Below are positions 1 to 10,238 of a stretch of DNA of 64,000 nucleotides, piece by piece. Made by a program: the position numbers and the translations under genes. Within the stretch, counting starts at the first letter, position 1. Each line of letters starts with the position of its first letter. The DNA is taken from positions 186,001-250,000 of the forward strand of contig CALARK010000020.1 in assembly GCA_937888595.1 (NCBI GenBank), written 5' to 3'. A model generated the notes under the pieces. That model saw only the letters and a list, made by a program, of their open reading frames with translations, had not been told where the DNA came from and ran no database searches. The DNA is from an uncultured Sterolibacteriaceae bacterium (GTDB lineage Bacteria > Pseudomonadota > Gammaproteobacteria > Burkholderiales > Rhodocyclaceae).

Positions 1-535
1 CGGGGAAGTGCTTGCCGCAGCAGGCCATTCCCGCTTCGCGCAGTCCTGCGATGAGCGCACCGGCCAGCGCGATCACCGCCTGCGGATCGCGGTGGAAGGC
101 ACGGTCGCCGATCACGCCGCTGACGCCATAGTCGAGATCGAGCACCGGAGTGAAGGACAGGTCGACGCCGCAGGCGCGCAACTCCGCCGCGAGCGTGAAG
201 CCGATCGCCCGGCTCGCCGCGACGGCTGCAGCGGCATCGCGATCCCACCAGTCGCCGAGGCGACGCATCGGCGGCAGGCGCGTGAAGCCGTCGCGGCAGC
301 GCTGCACGCGGCCGCCTTCGTGATCGATGGCGATCAGCAACGCCGGATCGCGCAGCGACTTGATGTCGGCGCACAGGGCGGCGAGCTGCGGCGGATCGGC
401 ATAGTTGCGCGAGAACAGGATCACGCCGCCGACCAGCGGGTGACGCAGGCGCTCGCGCTCGGCATCGGTCAAGGCCGTGCCGGCGACGTCGATCATCAAC
501 GGACCGTAGTTCACTGGACTACCGGGCGCGCTCAT
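1..535 (-). CDS. nagZ: beta-N-acetylhexosaminidase NagZ, 3' end cut by window edge
   Basis: Cytoplasmic glycoside hydrolase family 3 enzyme that removes GlcNAc from anhydro-muropeptides during peptidoglycan recycling. The minus-strand frame from the ATG at 535 stays open to base 1 (about 178 residues). It shows IDHEGGRVQR near residue 62, FTPVLDLD near residue 118, and ends inside GKHFP, the start of the family KHFPGHG motif. The catalytic His/Asp loop and the C-terminus lie outside the window. Its ATG overlaps the acpS stop by four bases (ATGA), so the two are translationally coupled. Identity is secure from the motifs; only the 5' part is seen. Confidence 0.95.
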   Translation of the reverse strand, partial: MSAPGSPVNYGPLMIDVAGTALTDAERERLRHPLVGGVILFSRNYADPPQLAALCADIKSLRDPALLIAIDHEGGRVQRCRDGFTRLPPMRRLGDWWDRDAAAAVAASRAIGFTLAAELRACGVDLSFTPVLDLDYGVSGVIGDRAFHRDPQAVIALAGALIAGLREAGMACCGKHFP

Positions 536-909
536 GGCCGCTCCGCCACGACAAACGCCAACGCATGATCCGCCTCGTCGCTGATGGAAAGGTGGCAGAC
601 CCAGCCCCGTGCGGCGATCCAGGCGGCGAGTTCCTCGCCATAGGCGAAACCCGGCTTGCCGGCAGCATCATGCGTCACGGCGATGGACGGCAGCAGGACG
701 GGCGCGCGGATGCCCGTGCCGAGCGCCTTGCCGAGCGCTTCCTTGGCGGCGAAACGTTTGGCGAGGAAGCGGCCGGGATCAGCGCTGGCGCGGCAGTCCG
801 CCCGTTCTTCGGGCGCCAGCAGCTTGTCCAGCGTCCGCTCGCCATGGCGCTCCCACATCGCCCGCAGGCGGGCGATGGCGACAAGGTCGGTCCCGATGCC
901 GTGGATCAT
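532..909 (-). CDS. acpS: holo-[acyl-carrier-protein] synthase
   Basis: Transfers 4'-phosphopantetheine from CoA to the conserved serine of apo-ACP, activating the carrier protein used by the fab enzymes encoded at 14.5-18.8 kb. The 125-residue length is normal for AcpS. Visible family motifs are GIGTDLVAIARL at the N-terminus (Mg-binding Asp) and RFAAKEALGKALGTG at about residues 52-66. It overlaps pdxJ upstream by four bases and nagZ downstream by four bases, so it sits inside a coupled operon. Confidence 0.97.
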   Translation of the reverse strand: MIHGIGTDLVAIARLRAMWERHGERTLDKLLAPEERADCRASADPGRFLAKRFAAKEALGKALGTGIRAPVLLPSIAVTHDAAGKPGFAYGEELAAWIAARGWVCHLSISDEADHALAFVVAERP

Positions 910-1646
910 GCGGCCCGGATCAGCTGCTTCATCTCGCGTACCGCCTCGCGCAGGCCGACGAACACGGCGCGGCTGACAATGGCATGGCCGATGTGCAGCT
1001 CGCGCACGCCGGGCAGTGCGGCGATCGGCTGCACATTGACGTAGTTGAGCGCGTGGCCGGCATTGAAGCGCATGCCGAGCTGCACGATCGCCGTCCCGGC
1101 GGCGCCGACTTTTGCCAGTTCGGCCTGCGCGGCGGCGGATTCGATGTCGCGGCCGTATTCATGAAAAGCGTGCGCATAGGGGCCGGTGTGGATCTCGCAG
1201 GCCTGCGCGCCGACGCGGTGGGCGGCGTCGACCTGTCGCAGGTCGGCGTCGATGAACAGGCTGACGTAGACGCCGGCGTCGCGCAAGCGTGCCACCACGT
1301 CCTTCATGCGCGCTTCCTGCCCGGCGACGTCGAGGCCGCCTTCCGTGGTGACCTCGTGACGCCCCTCGGGCACCAGGGTGGACATCTCCGGCTTGATGCG
1401 GCGGGCGATGCCGATCATTTCATCGGTCGCCGCCATTTCGAGATTGAGCTTGGTCTGCACGGACTGCCGCAGCAGTTCGACGTCGCGGTCTACGATGTGA
1501 CGACGGTCCTCGCGCAGATGCACGGTGATGCAGTCCGCGCCGCCAAGGTGGGCCTCGGCCGCCGCCCAGACAGGATCGGGCTCATAGGTGCGGCGGGCCT
1601 GCCGCAGGGTTGCCACGTGGTCGATATTCACGCCCAGATCGATCAT
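906..1646 (-). CDS. pdxJ: pyridoxine 5'-phosphate synthase
   Basis: Condenses 1-deoxyxylulose-5-phosphate with 3-amino-2-oxopropyl phosphate to give pyridoxine 5'-phosphate, the last ring-forming step of the DXP-dependent vitamin B6 pathway. The 246-residue protein begins MIDLGVNIDHVATLRQARRT, the typical PdxJ N-terminus, and carries the TIM-barrel motifs VTTEGGLDV and IHTGPYAHAFHE. The pdxJ-acpS pair is a classic proteobacterial neighbourhood. The start lies 15 bases after the recO stop. One copy of the dispersed 25-bp motif lies inside the gene at 1089-1113 and is read here as KVGAAGTA. Confidence 0.97.
   Translation of the reverse strand: MIDLGVNIDHVATLRQARRTYEPDPVWAAAEAHLGGADCITVHLREDRRHIVDRDVELLRQSVQTKLNLEMAATDEMIGIARRIKPEMSTLVPEGRHEVTTEGGLDVAGQEARMKDVVARLRDAGVYVSLFIDADLRQVDAAHRVGAQACEIHTGPYAHAFHEYGRDIESAAAQAELAKVGAAGTAIVQLGMRFNAGHALNYVNVQPIAALPGVRELHIGHAIVSRAVFVGLREAVREMKQLIRAA
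1089..1113 (-). repeat. dispersed 25-bp motif, copy 1
   Basis: On the minus strand this reads AAAAGTCGG, then CGCCGCCG, then GGACGGCG. It differs from the window consensus at one middle base. It lies inside pdxJ in the sense frame. Confidence 0.7.
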
Positions 1647-1661
1647 TTTGCTTTCTCCACT

Positions 1662-2396
1662 TCACATGTCCTGCAATTCGACGAACACCCGCCGCGTCTG
1701 CAGCGTTTGTCCTGCCAGCTGGTGCGCGAGCAGGTGCCGCATCAACTGTTTGCTCTCCGCGAGGCTGCGCGGATCCGCGTAGTCGTCAGCGGCAAGCGCC
1801 AAAAGCGTCCGGCCCGAAACGGGCTGTCCCGCCACCGTCTCGTCCTCGGGTACGGGACCACGCTCGAGCTGGTAACGATACCGCGCTTCCGTCTCGACAG
1901 GACGGCCCTGCGCATCGCGATCCAGCACCAGCCCGTAGCCCAGCTCCTTGAGGAACACCTTCTCGAAGCGCCGCAGCTCCGCGGCTTCGGTCGCCCCCCG
2001 TGCCAGCGCGGCCAGTGCCGCGGCATAGGCATCGAACAGCACGGCATGCGCATCCTCGCGCGGCAGCAGCTTGAGCAACAGTTCGTTCAGATAATAGCCG
2101 AGCATCAATCCGGGTCCCTTCAGCAACCCCATGCCGCCGACCCATTCGGCCTTGGCGAGCGTCTTCACCTCGCCGCTGCCGAACCAGCCCAGTTCGAGCG
2201 GCTGGAAGGCGAACAGGACCCCGCGCAGCGCGGAACGCGGGCGCCGCGCTCCGCGCGCAAGCAGCGCCAGCCGGCCGTGCTCGCGCGCGAACACCTCGAG
2301 GATCAGGCTGGTTTCGCTGTACGGGTAGGCATGCAGGAGGAAGGCCGCCGCCCCGTCGATGCGCTGGCGGCCCGAGCTCACACCCGCCCCTCCCAT
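1662..2396 (-). CDS. recO: DNA repair protein RecO
   Basis: RecO loads RecA onto SSB-coated single-stranded DNA together with RecR in the RecFOR gap-repair pathway. The 244-residue product has the N-terminal OB-fold signature (AFLLHAYPYSETSLILEVFAREHGR, here residues 17-41) and the conserved GLMLGYYLNELL helix. Its position between era and pdxJ is conserved in proteobacteria. The start ATG is preceded by a strong GGGGAGG. No recR partner is found in this window, although dnaX and ybaB, its usual neighbours, are present. Confidence 0.94.
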   Translation of the reverse strand: MGGAGVSSGRQRIDGAAAFLLHAYPYSETSLILEVFAREHGRLALLARGARRPRSALRGVLFAFQPLELGWFGSGEVKTLAKAEWVGGMGLLKGPGLMLGYYLNELLLKLLPREDAHAVLFDAYAAALAALARGATEAAELRRFEKVFLKELGYGLVLDRDAQGRPVETEARYRYQLERGPVPEDETVAGQPVSGRTLLALAADDYADPRSLAESKQLMRHLLAHQLAGQTLQTRRVFVELQDM

Positions 2397-2487
2397 CCTC
2401 CCCTCGCGGGGAGTTGTCGGCTGTTCGCCGCCATGCGGCTCCGTGTTCCTGGCTGCGCCATCGTCGGGGTGGCCCTGCGGGCGGTGC

Positions 2488-3396
2488 TCATGCGTAGCCC
2501 AGGCTTCGCAATGCGCGTTCGTCGTCGGCCCAGCCGCTCCGCACCTTCACCCAGGTTTCGAGCCAGACCCTGCCGCCGAACAGCGCTTCCATGTCCTTGC
2601 GGGCATCGCTGGCGACGCGCTTCATGCGCGTGCCCCCCTTGCCGATCACGATCGCCTTGTGCGCTTCCTTGTCGACGATGATGGCGGCATGGATACGGCG
2701 GATGCCGCCGCCCGGTCCGTCCTCATCCTCGAACTTCTCGATCTCGACGGCGATGCCATAGGGCAGTTCCTCGCCGAGGTTACGGAACAATTTCTCGCGC
2801 AGCAGTTCGGCGGCGAGGAAACGCTCGGAACGGTCGGTCAGTTCCTCGGGATCAAAGATGGGCGGCGATTCCGGCAGATGATGTCCCGCCGCCTTCAGCA
2901 GGGCATCGAGGTTGTCGCCGCGTTCGGCGCTCAATGGAACGATGTCGGAAAAGGCATAAGCCTCGGCACGCTGCGCGATGAAGGGCAGCAAGGCATTGCG
3001 GTCGGCAAGCCGATCGACCTTGTTGATGACCAGCACCACCGGCGTGCGGTCGGGCAGCAGATCCAGCACGGCCTGGTCGCCCGGGCGCCAACGGCCGGCC
3101 TCGATCACGAACAGGATGACATCGACGTCGGCCAGCGCCGTGGTCACGGTCCGGTTCATGGCGCGGTTGAGCGCATTGCGATGCTGCTGCTGGAAGCCGG
3201 GCGTATCGACGAAGACGTACTGGCAAGCGTCGGTCGTCAGGATGCCGTGGATGCGATGGCGCGTGGTCTGCGCCTTTTTCGAGGTGATGCTGAGCTTCGC
3301 GCCGACGAGGCGGTTCATCAGCGTCGACTTGCCGACGTTGGGGCAGCCGACGATGGCCACATAACCGGCGCGGAACACTTCCTGGGCGATATTCAT
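2488..3396 (-). CDS. era: GTPase Era
   Basis: Essential Ras-like GTPase that binds the 3' end of 16S rRNA and helps 30S subunit maturation. I start it at the ATG at 3396 (302 residues, usual length), which forms an ATGA overlap with the rnc stop; the longer open frame upstream is only rnc in another frame. Motifs are G1 GCPNVGKS near residue 15, G3 DTPG, G4 NKVD, and a C-terminal KH domain with GKGGTRMK. The rnc-era coupling is the standard arrangement. Confidence 0.97.
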   Translation of the reverse strand: MNIAQEVFRAGYVAIVGCPNVGKSTLMNRLVGAKLSITSKKAQTTRHRIHGILTTDACQYVFVDTPGFQQQHRNALNRAMNRTVTTALADVDVILFVIEAGRWRPGDQAVLDLLPDRTPVVLVINKVDRLADRNALLPFIAQRAEAYAFSDIVPLSAERGDNLDALLKAAGHHLPESPPIFDPEELTDRSERFLAAELLREKLFRNLGEELPYGIAVEIEKFEDEDGPGGGIRRIHAAIIVDKEAHKAIVIGKGGTRMKRVASDARKDMEALFGGRVWLETWVKVRSGWADDERALRSLGYA

Positions 3397-4061
3397 GTTT
3401 TTCCGAGCCTTTCGAGAACCAGTTGGGCTGCCTGCTGTTCGGCACCGCGACGACTGCCTCCGCTGCCCTTCGCCTCGACACCCAGGGAGGGAATCGAACA
3501 GGCGACTTCGAACTCCTGCGCGTGAGCATCCCCGTGCGTCGCGAGCAGCACGTATTGGGGGACGGGATGGCGTCGGGCCTGCAACCATTCCTGCAGCGCC
3601 GTCTTCGGGTCCTTGCCGCTATCGTGCGGGTCGATCTGCCCGATCCGTTCCGCATACAGCGCGGCAATGACGTCCTGCGCGGCAGAGAAGCCGGCATCGA
3701 GGTAGATCGCACCGAATACGGCCTCGAGCGCATCGGCGAGAATCGAAGGGCGGCGAAATCCACCGCTTTTGAGCTCCCCTTCGCCCAGCCGCAGTTCGTC
3801 GCCGAGATCCAGTCCGGCCGCCAGGTCGGCGAGGGTTTCCTGACGGACGAGGCTGGCGCGCAAGCGCGACAGTTCGCCTTCCTTCAGTTTCGGGAAGCGA
3901 CGATAGAGCATGGTCGCCACCGTGCAGCTCAATACGCTGTCGCCAAGGAACTCCAGTCGCTCGTTATGCGGTGACGAGTGGCTGCGATGGGTCAGCGCCT
4001 GACGCAGCAGTTCCGGCTGGCTGAAATGGTAATCGAGCGCTTTTTCCAGCCGGGCCGACAA
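3393..4061 (-). CDS. rnc: ribonuclease III
   Basis: Double-strand-specific endoribonuclease for rRNA and mRNA processing. The 222-residue protein has the catalytic signature ERLEFLGDSVL at about residues 34-44, the second metal-binding helix DALEAVFGAIYLD at about 111-123, and a C-terminal double-stranded RNA-binding domain ending in GGSRRGAEQQAAQLVLERL. It is coupled to era by a four-base overlap and follows the DUF4845 gene by two bases. Confidence 0.97.
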   Translation of the reverse strand: MSARLEKALDYHFSQPELLRQALTHRSHSSPHNERLEFLGDSVLSCTVATMLYRRFPKLKEGELSRLRASLVRQETLADLAAGLDLGDELRLGEGELKSGGFRRPSILADALEAVFGAIYLDAGFSAAQDVIAALYAERIGQIDPHDSGKDPKTALQEWLQARRHPVPQYVLLATHGDAHAQEFEVACSIPSLGVEAKGSGGSRRGAEQQAAQLVLERLGKT

Positions 4062-4063
4062 GC

Positions 4064-4420
4064 CTACTCCTCGGTCGAACCCTGAAATTCGAGCAGCAGG
4101 CTGACATTGCCGAACAGGTGCACGCGCCGCTCGTAGGCGAAGGAGACGACCAGCTGGCCGCCATCCTTGGTGATGTCGAGGTCCTGCGGGGTGATGGCCG
4201 TGATGTTGTCGATCGTGGCCTGGTTCTCAAAAGTGCGTCGCACCTGGGCGACGCTCTCCTGCGCCGCGGGATCGTTCTTGATCTTCTTGACGGCCTTGAC
4301 GATTTGGTAGTACTCGATGACTTCCGGCGCGACCTTCATGCCCAGCAGCGCAATCATGGCAAGGACCACCGCGGCCGCCAGCAATCCCGAAAGGGTCACG
4401 CCAGTCTGTTTTCTTTTCAT
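4064..4420 (-). CDS. DUF4845 single-pass membrane protein
   Basis: A 118-residue protein with one N-terminal hydrophobic segment (about residues 9-28, LSGLLAAAVVLAMIALLGMK) and a soluble domain beginning VAPEVIEYYQIVKAVKKI. It resembles the DUF4845 family, which commonly sits between lepB and rnc in betaproteobacteria; its function is not established. The start at ATG 4420 gives MKRKQTG ahead of the membrane helix. A longer open frame to 4558 would run back into lepB and is rejected. It probably follows lepB on the same transcript, so a secretion or envelope role is possible but unproven. Confidence 0.8.
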   Translation of the reverse strand: MKRKQTGVTLSGLLAAAVVLAMIALLGMKVAPEVIEYYQIVKAVKKIKNDPAAQESVAQVRRTFENQATIDNITAITPQDLDITKDGGQLVVSFAYERRVHLFGNVSLLLEFQGSTEE

Positions 4421-4464
4421 GTCCCGTCTCTCCGTCGTTCCTGTGGCGGGGAATCCTGTCGCAC

Positions 4465-5253
4465 TCAGCGGAAACCGCCGATGCGCTTCAGGTCGCCAAA
4501 ATTGAACCAGACAAAAAACGCCTTGCCGACCAGATTGCGATCGGGCACGAAACCCCATACACGGCTGTCCTGCGAATTGTCGCGATTGTCGCCCATGACG
4601 AAATAATGGCCCGCAGGCACCTCGCAGACGAAACCTTCGCTATTGTAAAGACAATTCTCGCGACCCGGGAACTGCATGACATGCGGAACGAAGGCCGGCG
4701 CCTGGTCTTCAATCAGAACGCGATGCTCGATGTCGCCCAGCTTTTCGACGTGACGCGGGGTATAGAACATGCGTTCCGGATCGAAATAATCGCCATCCTT
4801 CTCGAGAGGAATCGCCTGACCGTTGATCGTGAGGCGCTTGTTCTGGTAGGCCACCTTGTCGCCGGGCAATCCCACCACCCGCTTGATGTAGTCGAGCGAC
4901 GGGTCCGGCGGATAGCGGAACACGACGACATCGCCGCGCTGCGGCGAGTTCATCTCGATGATCTTCTGGTTGATCACCGGCAGGCGGATGCCGTAGGTGA
5001 ACTTGTTCACGGCGATAAAGTCGCCAACCAGCAGGGTCGGGATCATCGAGCCGGAGGGAATCTTGAAGGGCTCGACGATGAAGGAGCGCAGCACGAACAC
5101 GATCAGGATGACGGGGAAGAAACTCGCCCCGTACTCGACCCAGAGCGGCTCCTTGGCACCGGGCGCGCGCCGCTTGCGGAAAACGAAATGGTCGGCCACC
5201 CAGAGCACGGCGCTGAGCACCAGCAGGATGAAAAGGATCAACGCAAAATTCAT
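4465..5253 (-). CDS. lepB: signal peptidase I
   Basis: Inner-membrane serine protease that removes signal peptides from exported preproteins. The 262-residue protein has two N-terminal membrane segments (about residues 3-21 and 46-62), the catalytic Ser motif IPSGSMIPTLLVGDFI near residues 71-86, the catalytic Lys motif DYIKRVVGLPGDKV near 123-136, and the family box MGDNRDNSQDSRVWGFV near 221-237. It lies downstream of lepA, as in most proteobacteria, with a 9-base gap. Confidence 0.97.
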   Translation of the reverse strand: MNFALILFILLVLSAVLWVADHFVFRKRRAPGAKEPLWVEYGASFFPVILIVFVLRSFIVEPFKIPSGSMIPTLLVGDFIAVNKFTYGIRLPVINQKIIEMNSPQRGDVVVFRYPPDPSLDYIKRVVGLPGDKVAYQNKRLTINGQAIPLEKDGDYFDPERMFYTPRHVEKLGDIEHRVLIEDQAPAFVPHVMQFPGRENCLYNSEGFVCEVPAGHYFVMGDNRDNSQDSRVWGFVPDRNLVGKAFFVWFNFGDLKRIGGFR

Positions 5254-5262
5254 CGTACTTCC

Positions 5263-7056
<1,794 letters not shown>

Positions 7057-7062
7057 GTAAGA

Positions 7063-7092
7063 AAGGCGCCACACTTTCGCGGATGGCGCCTT
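7063..7092 (-). promoter_or_regulatory. hairpin immediately upstream of the lepA start
   Basis: An 8-bp perfect inverted repeat (AAGGCGCC at 7063-7070 and GGCGCCTT at 7085-7092, 14-base loop) lies between the glutaredoxin-like gene and lepA. On the minus strand the stem is followed by TCTTACG, a poor U-tract. It is therefore either a weak terminator/attenuator or a structure that masks the upstream GTG and sits six bases before the GTG I use for lepA. No experiment is implied. Confidence 0.45.
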
Positions 7093-7113
7093 GGAAAAAT
7101 GAAGTTGCGAATT

Positions 7114-7404
7114 TTAGCGAAAGCGGCCTAAAACCTCACGCACTTTCGCCAGATCGATGAAATAGTGGCAAATCTCTTCCGCGCCCAGCATCAAAACCGG
7201 GATCAGGCTGCCATAACGCGACCGCCATTCGGGATCGGCATCGACATCCCGGACCTCGAGCTCGAAATCATGCTCAACGTGCAGATCTTCCAGCACGGCG
7301 AGCATGTCGTCGCACAAGTGGCAGTCCGGCCTGCCGAACAGGGTCAGGACGGGCTTATTTATCCGGTACTCCCCTGATCGTAACGAAGGTCTGCGCGTCG
7401 CCAC
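7114..7404 (-). CDS. glutaredoxin-family thiol protein
   Basis: Small thioredoxin-fold protein. The core KPVLTLFGRPDCHLCDDML carries a CxxC pair (CHLC), followed by a conserved cis-Pro region (GSLIPVLML). It matches the glutaredoxin-like DUF836-type family found next to lepA or htrA genes. The only standard start, GTG at 7404, overlaps the degQ-type gene by 50 bases. A good Shine-Dalgarno (AGGGGAG) lies further in, but the following in-frame codon is ATA, so the true start is uncertain. Redox activity is inferred from the motif only. Confidence 0.8.
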   Translation of the reverse strand: MATRRPSLRSGEYRINKPVLTLFGRPDCHLCDDMLAVLEDLHVEHDFELEVRDVDADPEWRSRYGSLIPVLMLGAEEICHYFIDLAKVREVLGRFR

Positions 7405-8779
7405 GACGGACCAGCAGAGTGACCGTACTGTTTCTGCCCTGCTTGGCGAGCAATTCGTTGAACTGGTCCACCGAACGGATTTCGCTCTGCATGCCGCGCT
7501 GGATCAGGGCAAGGATGATATCGCCCTGCCTGAGTTCGCCACGACTGCCTTCTCGGATCTCTTCGACGATGAGGCCATGGCGGATGCCCAGTTCGCGCTT
7601 CTGCTCCGCGGTCGGTTCCGAGAGCACCAGCCCGAGCCGGTTCACCGGTGCCGGGTCGGCCTGCTTGCCGCGTTTGGCCGCGCGTCCGTTGATCGGCTCG
7701 TCGGGCATTTCACCCACTGTAATCGCCAGTTCGCGCGCACTGCCACCGCGCCATACCTGCAGCTTGACCTTGCTGCCAGGCCGCGTGTTGCCGACGATGC
7801 GCGGCAGGTCGCTCGACTGTCCGACGGCCTTGCCGCCGAATTCGAGGATCACGTCTCCCGCCTCGAGCCCGGCCTTGGCAGCCGGACTGTTCTTTTCGAC
7901 CGAGGCGACGAGCGCCCCACGCGACTTGTCGAGTCCGAACGAGTCTGCCAGTTCACGCGTCACTTCCTGGATCATCACGCCGATGCGGCCGCGGCTCACC
8001 TTTCCCGATGTGCGCAACTGGGCCTGCACTTCCATCGCGACATCGATCGGAATCGAAAAGGCGATGCCCTGATAGCCACCGGAACGGCTATAGATCTGCG
8101 AGTTTATGCCGACCACTTCGCCCTTCATGTTGAACAGCGGGCCGCCTGAGTTACCCGGATTGATGGCGACGTCGGTCTGGATGAATGGAACGAAGTTCTC
8201 CTGCGGCAGGGAACGGCCCTTGGCGCTGACGATGCCCGCGGTAACGGTGCTTTCGAAGCCGAAGGGGGAACCGATGGCTACCACCCATTCGCCGACGCGC
8301 AGTTTCGTCGGATCGCCAAGACGGGCGACCGGCAGGTCGTGGGCCTCGATCTTGATGAGCGCCACATCGGTCCGCTTGTCCGCGCCGATCACCTTCGCCT
8401 TGATCTCTCGCTTGTCGGTGAGCTTGACCACCACTTCGTCCGCACCGTCGATGACGTGCGCGTTGGTGAGCACATAGCCGTCGGCACTGATGATGAAGCC
8501 TGAACCGAGAGACTTGTTCTCGAACTCGCGCGGCATGTTGGGAATACCCGGGAACTGGCGCGGTGCAAAACGCTTGAAGAACTCAAAGGCGGGATCGTCC
8601 TCGTCGAAAGGGAATCCCGGCGCGATGCGGGGATGGCTGCGCATCACCTGCGTCGTGCTGATATTGACGACGGCAGCCCCTTGTTTTTCCGCCAAATCGG
8701 CGAAATCGGGCAATGCCTGGGCATGAACGACGCCGGCGAAAACCAGCGACCAGACAAGCAGCATCCAGCGATAGAACAT
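7355..8779 (-). CDS. periplasmic serine endoprotease, DegP/DegQ (HtrA) family
   Basis: Envelope protein-quality-control protease. From the ATG at 8779 the product is 474 residues with a signal peptide (MFYRWMLLVWSLVFAGVVHAQA). The trypsin-like triad is His in LTNAHVIDG (about residue 108), Asp in RTDVALIK (about 138) and Ser in NPGNSGGPLF (about 212). Two PDZ domains follow, GRIGVMIQEVT onward and the C-terminal part ending in RGVPDK. An alternative ATG at 8794 lacks a visible ribosome site. Placement downstream of rpoE-rseABC fits a sigmaE-controlled MucD-like protease. Confidence 0.94.
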   Translation of the reverse strand: MFYRWMLLVWSLVFAGVVHAQALPDFADLAEKQGAAVVNISTTQVMRSHPRIAPGFPFDEDDPAFEFFKRFAPRQFPGIPNMPREFENKSLGSGFIISADGYVLTNAHVIDGADEVVVKLTDKREIKAKVIGADKRTDVALIKIEAHDLPVARLGDPTKLRVGEWVVAIGSPFGFESTVTAGIVSAKGRSLPQENFVPFIQTDVAINPGNSGGPLFNMKGEVVGINSQIYSRSGGYQGIAFSIPIDVAMEVQAQLRTSGKVSRGRIGVMIQEVTRELADSFGLDKSRGALVASVEKNSPAAKAGLEAGDVILEFGGKAVGQSSDLPRIVGNTRPGSKVKLQVWRGGSARELAITVGEMPDEPINGRAAKRGKQADPAPVNRLGLVLSEPTAEQKRELGIRHGLIVEEIREGSRGELRQGDIILALIQRGMQSEIRSVDQFNELLAKQGRNSTVTLLVRRGDAQTFVTIRGVPDK

Positions 8780-8811
8780 GACTCTCGACCTCATCGATGG
8801 GATTGAAAAAC

Positions 8812-9249
8812 CTATTTGAAACCGATCGACAGGAATGGTTCCCGCTGCCCCCCCTGTCGCGTCATGAAGCGCAACACACCGATGCCGGCCGCCAATCCGG
8901 ACAGCATGCCGATCAACGCGGCGGGCTCACTGCCGACCAGTTCGAACCCGGCCGCCGCTCCGGCCAGCGCCAGCAGCAGCGGCAGGCCATAGGCCATCCA
9001 AACGGCGCGCAGGATCGTTCCGTCGCGGGCACGGATCACGACCGCATCGCCCGGACGGGCATGAATCGTGTTGGGGAGGCAGAGAAGGTGCTTGCCGGGC
9101 TGGCCCAGCGCAGCATCGACGATTCCACCGGAAGCGACGTGACATCCATCCTTCTGCGCGCAGGCACCGCAGGCATGCCCTTGCCCCTGCGCCCTGACCC
9201 AGACATGACTGCCGTCGACCCGCACGACCACGGCATCCGTTTCGTTCAT
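8812..9249 (-). CDS. rseC: SoxR-reducing/RseC family membrane protein
   Basis: A 145-residue RseC/MucC-type inner-membrane protein. The N-terminal part has the cysteine cluster CGACAQKDGC expected of RseC, and the C-terminal half has two hydrophobic segments (about residues 80-99 and 104-122). RseC modulates the sigmaE response and is related to the Rsx/Rnf accessory system in enterics; its exact role here is unknown. It overlaps rseB by four bases (ATGA), so it is part of the rpoE-rseA-rseB-rseC operon. Confidence 0.9.
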   Translation of the reverse strand: MNETDAVVVRVDGSHVWVRAQGQGHACGACAQKDGCHVASGGIVDAALGQPGKHLLCLPNTIHARPGDAVVIRARDGTILRAVWMAYGLPLLLALAGAAAGFELVGSEPAALIGMLSGLAAGIGVLRFMTRQGGQREPFLSIGFK

Positions 9250-10238
9250 TGGCCGCGCACCTCGATGCCGGATGCAAAATGCCGGATAGCGGCCGGCGGG
9301 ACATCCCCCATGACGACGACGCGGTGCCCACCGATCACACGGTTGATCACGCTGATGGCTCCCATCGTCTGTACTTCACCATCGACGGGATCCGGCTGCG
9401 GCGACAGCGGTGAAATGAATACCGACAACGCGGCCAGGCCGTCCGAAAAGACCCAGTGCAGCACATCGCGCGACTCGCCTTCAGTCGGTCCGGGAATGCT
9501 GCGTTGCATGGCGGCCTGGCGACGGAATCCGGGCAACTCGGTCCGGAACAGCCACGGGCCGTCGTCTCGGATATCGCGCAACCTGGCCTGCCTGATCTCC
9601 CAGTCGGTCTTGTCGTAGCGCGGCTTCAGCGCATCCCCGCTGGCCGGCGCACCGATGTGAAGCTCGACGAACGCCATCGACTCGAGCGAATCGCCGCGCG
9701 CATCGAAAGTATCCGCCTTCAGCAACAGTCCACTTTGCCGATCGACCCGAAACTCGCGACCGAAGCGCCACGAGTCGCGCGGTTCGAGATGGATGGCCTG
9801 GCTATCGATGCCGGCAACGCGTGCCGTCTTGCCCATGCGCAGGGTGTAGTGCTCGCCGAGACCGGCGAGACTGGCTGGCAACAGGGCCGGAAACGTCCGG
9901 CGCGCACTACGCTGCTCGATGATGATCATGCGACGTTCGGGCAGGTAGCAGCGAACCTCGTCGTTTTCGCGCACGACCTCGCGCGGGCTGCCATCCAGCA
10001 CCTCGAGCTTTTCCATCTGCCGCCCCTGGGCGGCGACATGCACGATGCGCGAGGTTTCACTCTGCTGCCCATTCCGGTATACGAAGGTACCGCTGTAGCT
10101 GAGCCGATGCGCGGCGGCAGACACTTTCTGCAGCCATTGAAGCGCCTCCTGCTGGCCGGCAGCGGCCCGTGCCGGGGCCGGCAGAAGCGCGGCACAACCG
10201 ATCGCCAGCCAGCCGAGTGCGAAAACGCCGTACCTCAT
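9246..10238 (-). CDS. rseB: sigmaE regulatory protein RseB/MucB
   Basis: Periplasmic protein that binds RseA and protects it from DegS cleavage until lipid or LPS signals release it. The 330-residue product has a signal peptide (MRYGVFALGWLAIGCAALLPAPARA) and the MucB/RseB domain with FVYRNGQQSETSRIVHV near residue 52. The C-terminal portion runs to HFASGIEVRGQ. Both ends overlap neighbours (rseA and rseC) by four bases. Confidence is high from context and sequence together. Confidence 0.94.
   Translation of the reverse strand: MRYGVFALGWLAIGCAALLPAPARAAAGQQEALQWLQKVSAAAHRLSYSGTFVYRNGQQSETSRIVHVAAQGRQMEKLEVLDGSPREVVRENDEVRCYLPERRMIIIEQRSARRTFPALLPASLAGLGEHYTLRMGKTARVAGIDSQAIHLEPRDSWRFGREFRVDRQSGLLLKADTFDARGDSLESMAFVELHIGAPASGDALKPRYDKTDWEIRQARLRDIRDDGPWLFRTELPGFRRQAAMQRSIPGPTEGESRDVLHWVFSDGLAALSVFISPLSPQPDPVDGEVQTMGAISVINRVIGGHRVVVMGDVPPAAIRHFASGIEVRGQ

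Noticed and set aside
609..2681. 690-residue plus-strand open frame
   Set aside because: Antisense shadow of acpS, pdxJ and recO, which have clear family motifs; the Arg/His/Gly-rich translation is typical of a GC-rich antisense frame.
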